A DNA stretch of 7,051 bases from an uncultured Flavobacteriales bacterium. GTDB taxonomy: Bacteria; Bacteroidota; Bacteroidia; Flavobacteriales; Vicingaceae. This document shows, piece after piece, positions 6,069-7,051 of this stretch. Numbering within the stretch: the stretch's first letter is position 1; each line of letters opens with the position of its first letter. The notes under the pieces are model-generated. The model was not told the DNA's origin and searched no databases. It was given only the letters and a program-made list of their open reading frames with translations. A program made the translations under genes and the position numbers. The stretch covers positions 1 through 7,051 of the forward strand of contig CAMPHX010000063.1 of assembly GCA_946886085.1 (NCBI GenBank), given 5' to 3'.

Positions 6069-7051
6069 ATTGCTTACGGTTAGTTTTATTCTTTTAACTC
6101 TCCTTTTGTCAGAAGCTTCAACAGTAAAAGTGAGGTTTTTGAGGGTTATTTTTTCATTTTTTTGCGGAATTTTTTCAGCTATTTCAATTACCAATCCTGC
6201 AAGTGATTCAGCATCAATTTTTTCATCACCAAAAAATTCGTCATCATCAATATTAATAATTTTAAAGACATCGTTTAAGGCTGTTTTTCCATCAAAAACA
6301 TAGTTGTTATCATCTAATTTAGAGTAGGTAATATCTTCATCATCAAATTCATCACTAATTTCACCAACAATTTCTTCTAAAATATCTTCTAAAGAAACAA
6401 TTCCGGAAGTTCCGCCATATTCATCTACTACAATAGCAAGGTGCATTTTCTTTTCTTGAAATTCGGATAGTAAATCATCCAGCTTTTTATTTTCAGGAAC
6501 AAAGAAAGGTGTTCGTAATAATTTTGTCCATTCAAAATTTTCTTTTTCTTCAATATGAGCTAACAAATCTTTAATATAAATAACGCCAACTATGGTATCA
6601 AAAGAATCTTCAAAAACCGGAATTCGGGAATAGCCCGAATTTAAAATAGTTTCGAGTACAGATGAATAAGGAAGATTTTTCTCTATTGCAACAACATCAA
6701 CTCGTGCAGTCATAATTTGCTTTACACTTGTTTCTCCAAATTTTATAATCCCTTTAAGGATTTTATGTTCATCATTGTCCTCTTCAATGTCTGATGTTAA
6801 ATCTAACGCATGAGATAAATCTTCAACAGTAACATCTAAGCCTCTTTGTTTAATATGTTTATCAATAACACTTGAAAAAGTCATTAAAACATAGCTAAGC
6901 GGATAAAGTATGAAAGAAAGAAAGCTGAGCGGAAAACTCATAAATTTAGATAAAAACAAGGCATTTTTTGTAGCATAAATTTTTGGAATTACCTCTCCAA
7001 AAAGTAGAATAATAAAGGTAATACCTATTACTTGAATACTAAAGCTAACAT
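6066..7051 (-). CDS. gldE: GldE-like CNNM/CBS/CorC membrane protein (N-terminus beyond window)
   Basis: The frame stays open to the right edge, giving 327 C-terminal residues. An internal TTG at 6957-6959 should not be taken as the start. Visible parts, counted from the edge, are: the end of a DUF21/CNNM membrane domain with a hydrophobic helix and its LLFGEVIPKIYATKNA signature (about 15-30); another hydrophobic stretch (SFPLSFLSFILYPLSYVLM); a first CBS domain (VKQIMTARVDVVAIE to GYSRIPVFEDSFDTIVGVIYIKDLL); a second CBS domain (FFVPENKKLDDLL to HLAIVVDEYGGTSGIVSLEDILEEIVGEI); and a C-terminal CorC/HlyC domain ending KRRVKRIKLTVSN. VEDLSHALDLTSD and FFVPENKKLDDLL are the forms I associate with GldE, an inner-membrane protein linked to flavobacterial gliding and type IX secretion. 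Family length suggests about 100 residues lie outside. The usual partner gldD is not downstream here, so a general CorC-type transporter remains possible. Confidence 0.78.
   Translation of the reverse strand, partial: VSFSIQVIGITFIILLFGEVIPKIYATKNALFLSKFMSFPLSFLSFILYPLSYVLMTFSSVIDKHIKQRGLDVTVEDLSHALDLTSDIEEDNDEHKILKGIIKFGETSVKQIMTARVDVVAIEKNLPYSSVLETILNSGYSRIPVFEDSFDTIVGVIYIKDLLAHIEEKENFEWTKLLRTPFFVPENKKLDDLLSEFQEKKMHLAIVVDEYGGTSGIVSLEDILEEIVGEISDEFDDEDITYSKLDDNNYVFDGKTALNDVFKIINIDDDEFFGDEKIDAESLAGLVIEIAEKIPQKNEKITLKNLTFTVEASDKRRVKRIKLTVSN

Noticed and set aside
5760..6303. Open frames on the + strand opposite hpf (5760-5951) and gldE (6070-6303)
   Set aside because: Both are antisense to recognisable genes and have shadow-type composition.

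Overview
The window is AT-rich chromosomal DNA from a member of the Bacteroidota, most likely a flavobacterium. The evidence is the family-typical protein forms: a fused MoaC-MoaB enzyme, a short primary-type sigma factor starting MRQLKI and lacking region 1.1, a GldE-like protein, and a stand-alone HsdR-N nuclease-fold protein. Two TAnnTTTG boxes of the Bacteroidota -7 type also lie upstream of genes, and clear Shine-Dalgarno sequences are scarce. No insertion sequence, phage gene, tRNA, rRNA or CRISPR array is visible.

Layout, left to right. Positions 1-89 probably hold the tail of an unidentified + strand gene that overlaps moaCB. The bifunctional molybdenum-cofactor gene moaCB (70-981, +) meets a sigma-70 gene (978-1847, -) tail to tail, with a 4-bp overlap. 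A 126-bp divergent spacer (1848-1973) separates the sigma gene from a + strand run: queE (1974-2633), a 149-aa HsdR-N-like protein (2641-3090), and topoisomerase III topB (3130-5418). The right quarter is on the - strand. Read in its own direction it runs from a CBS/CorC protein of the GldE type (cut by the right edge, ending at 6066), through a short HPF/RaiA-family protein (5681-5995), to a 64-aa hypothetical protein (5448-5642), which converges on topB.

Functionally this is mostly housekeeping: cofactor synthesis (molybdopterin, 7-deazaguanine), transcription initiation, DNA topology, ribosome hibernation and an envelope protein tied to gliding. The neighbours do not form one pathway. The only close + strand pair is queE with the nuclease-fold gene, 7 bp apart.

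I see no convincing novel multi-gene system. The points worth a second look are the orphan HsdR-N protein, a perfect 12-bp-arm inverted repeat that spans the gldE stop codon and abuts the putative hpf promoter, the -7 box almost touching the queE start codon, and the identity of the sigma factor (principal or paralog).
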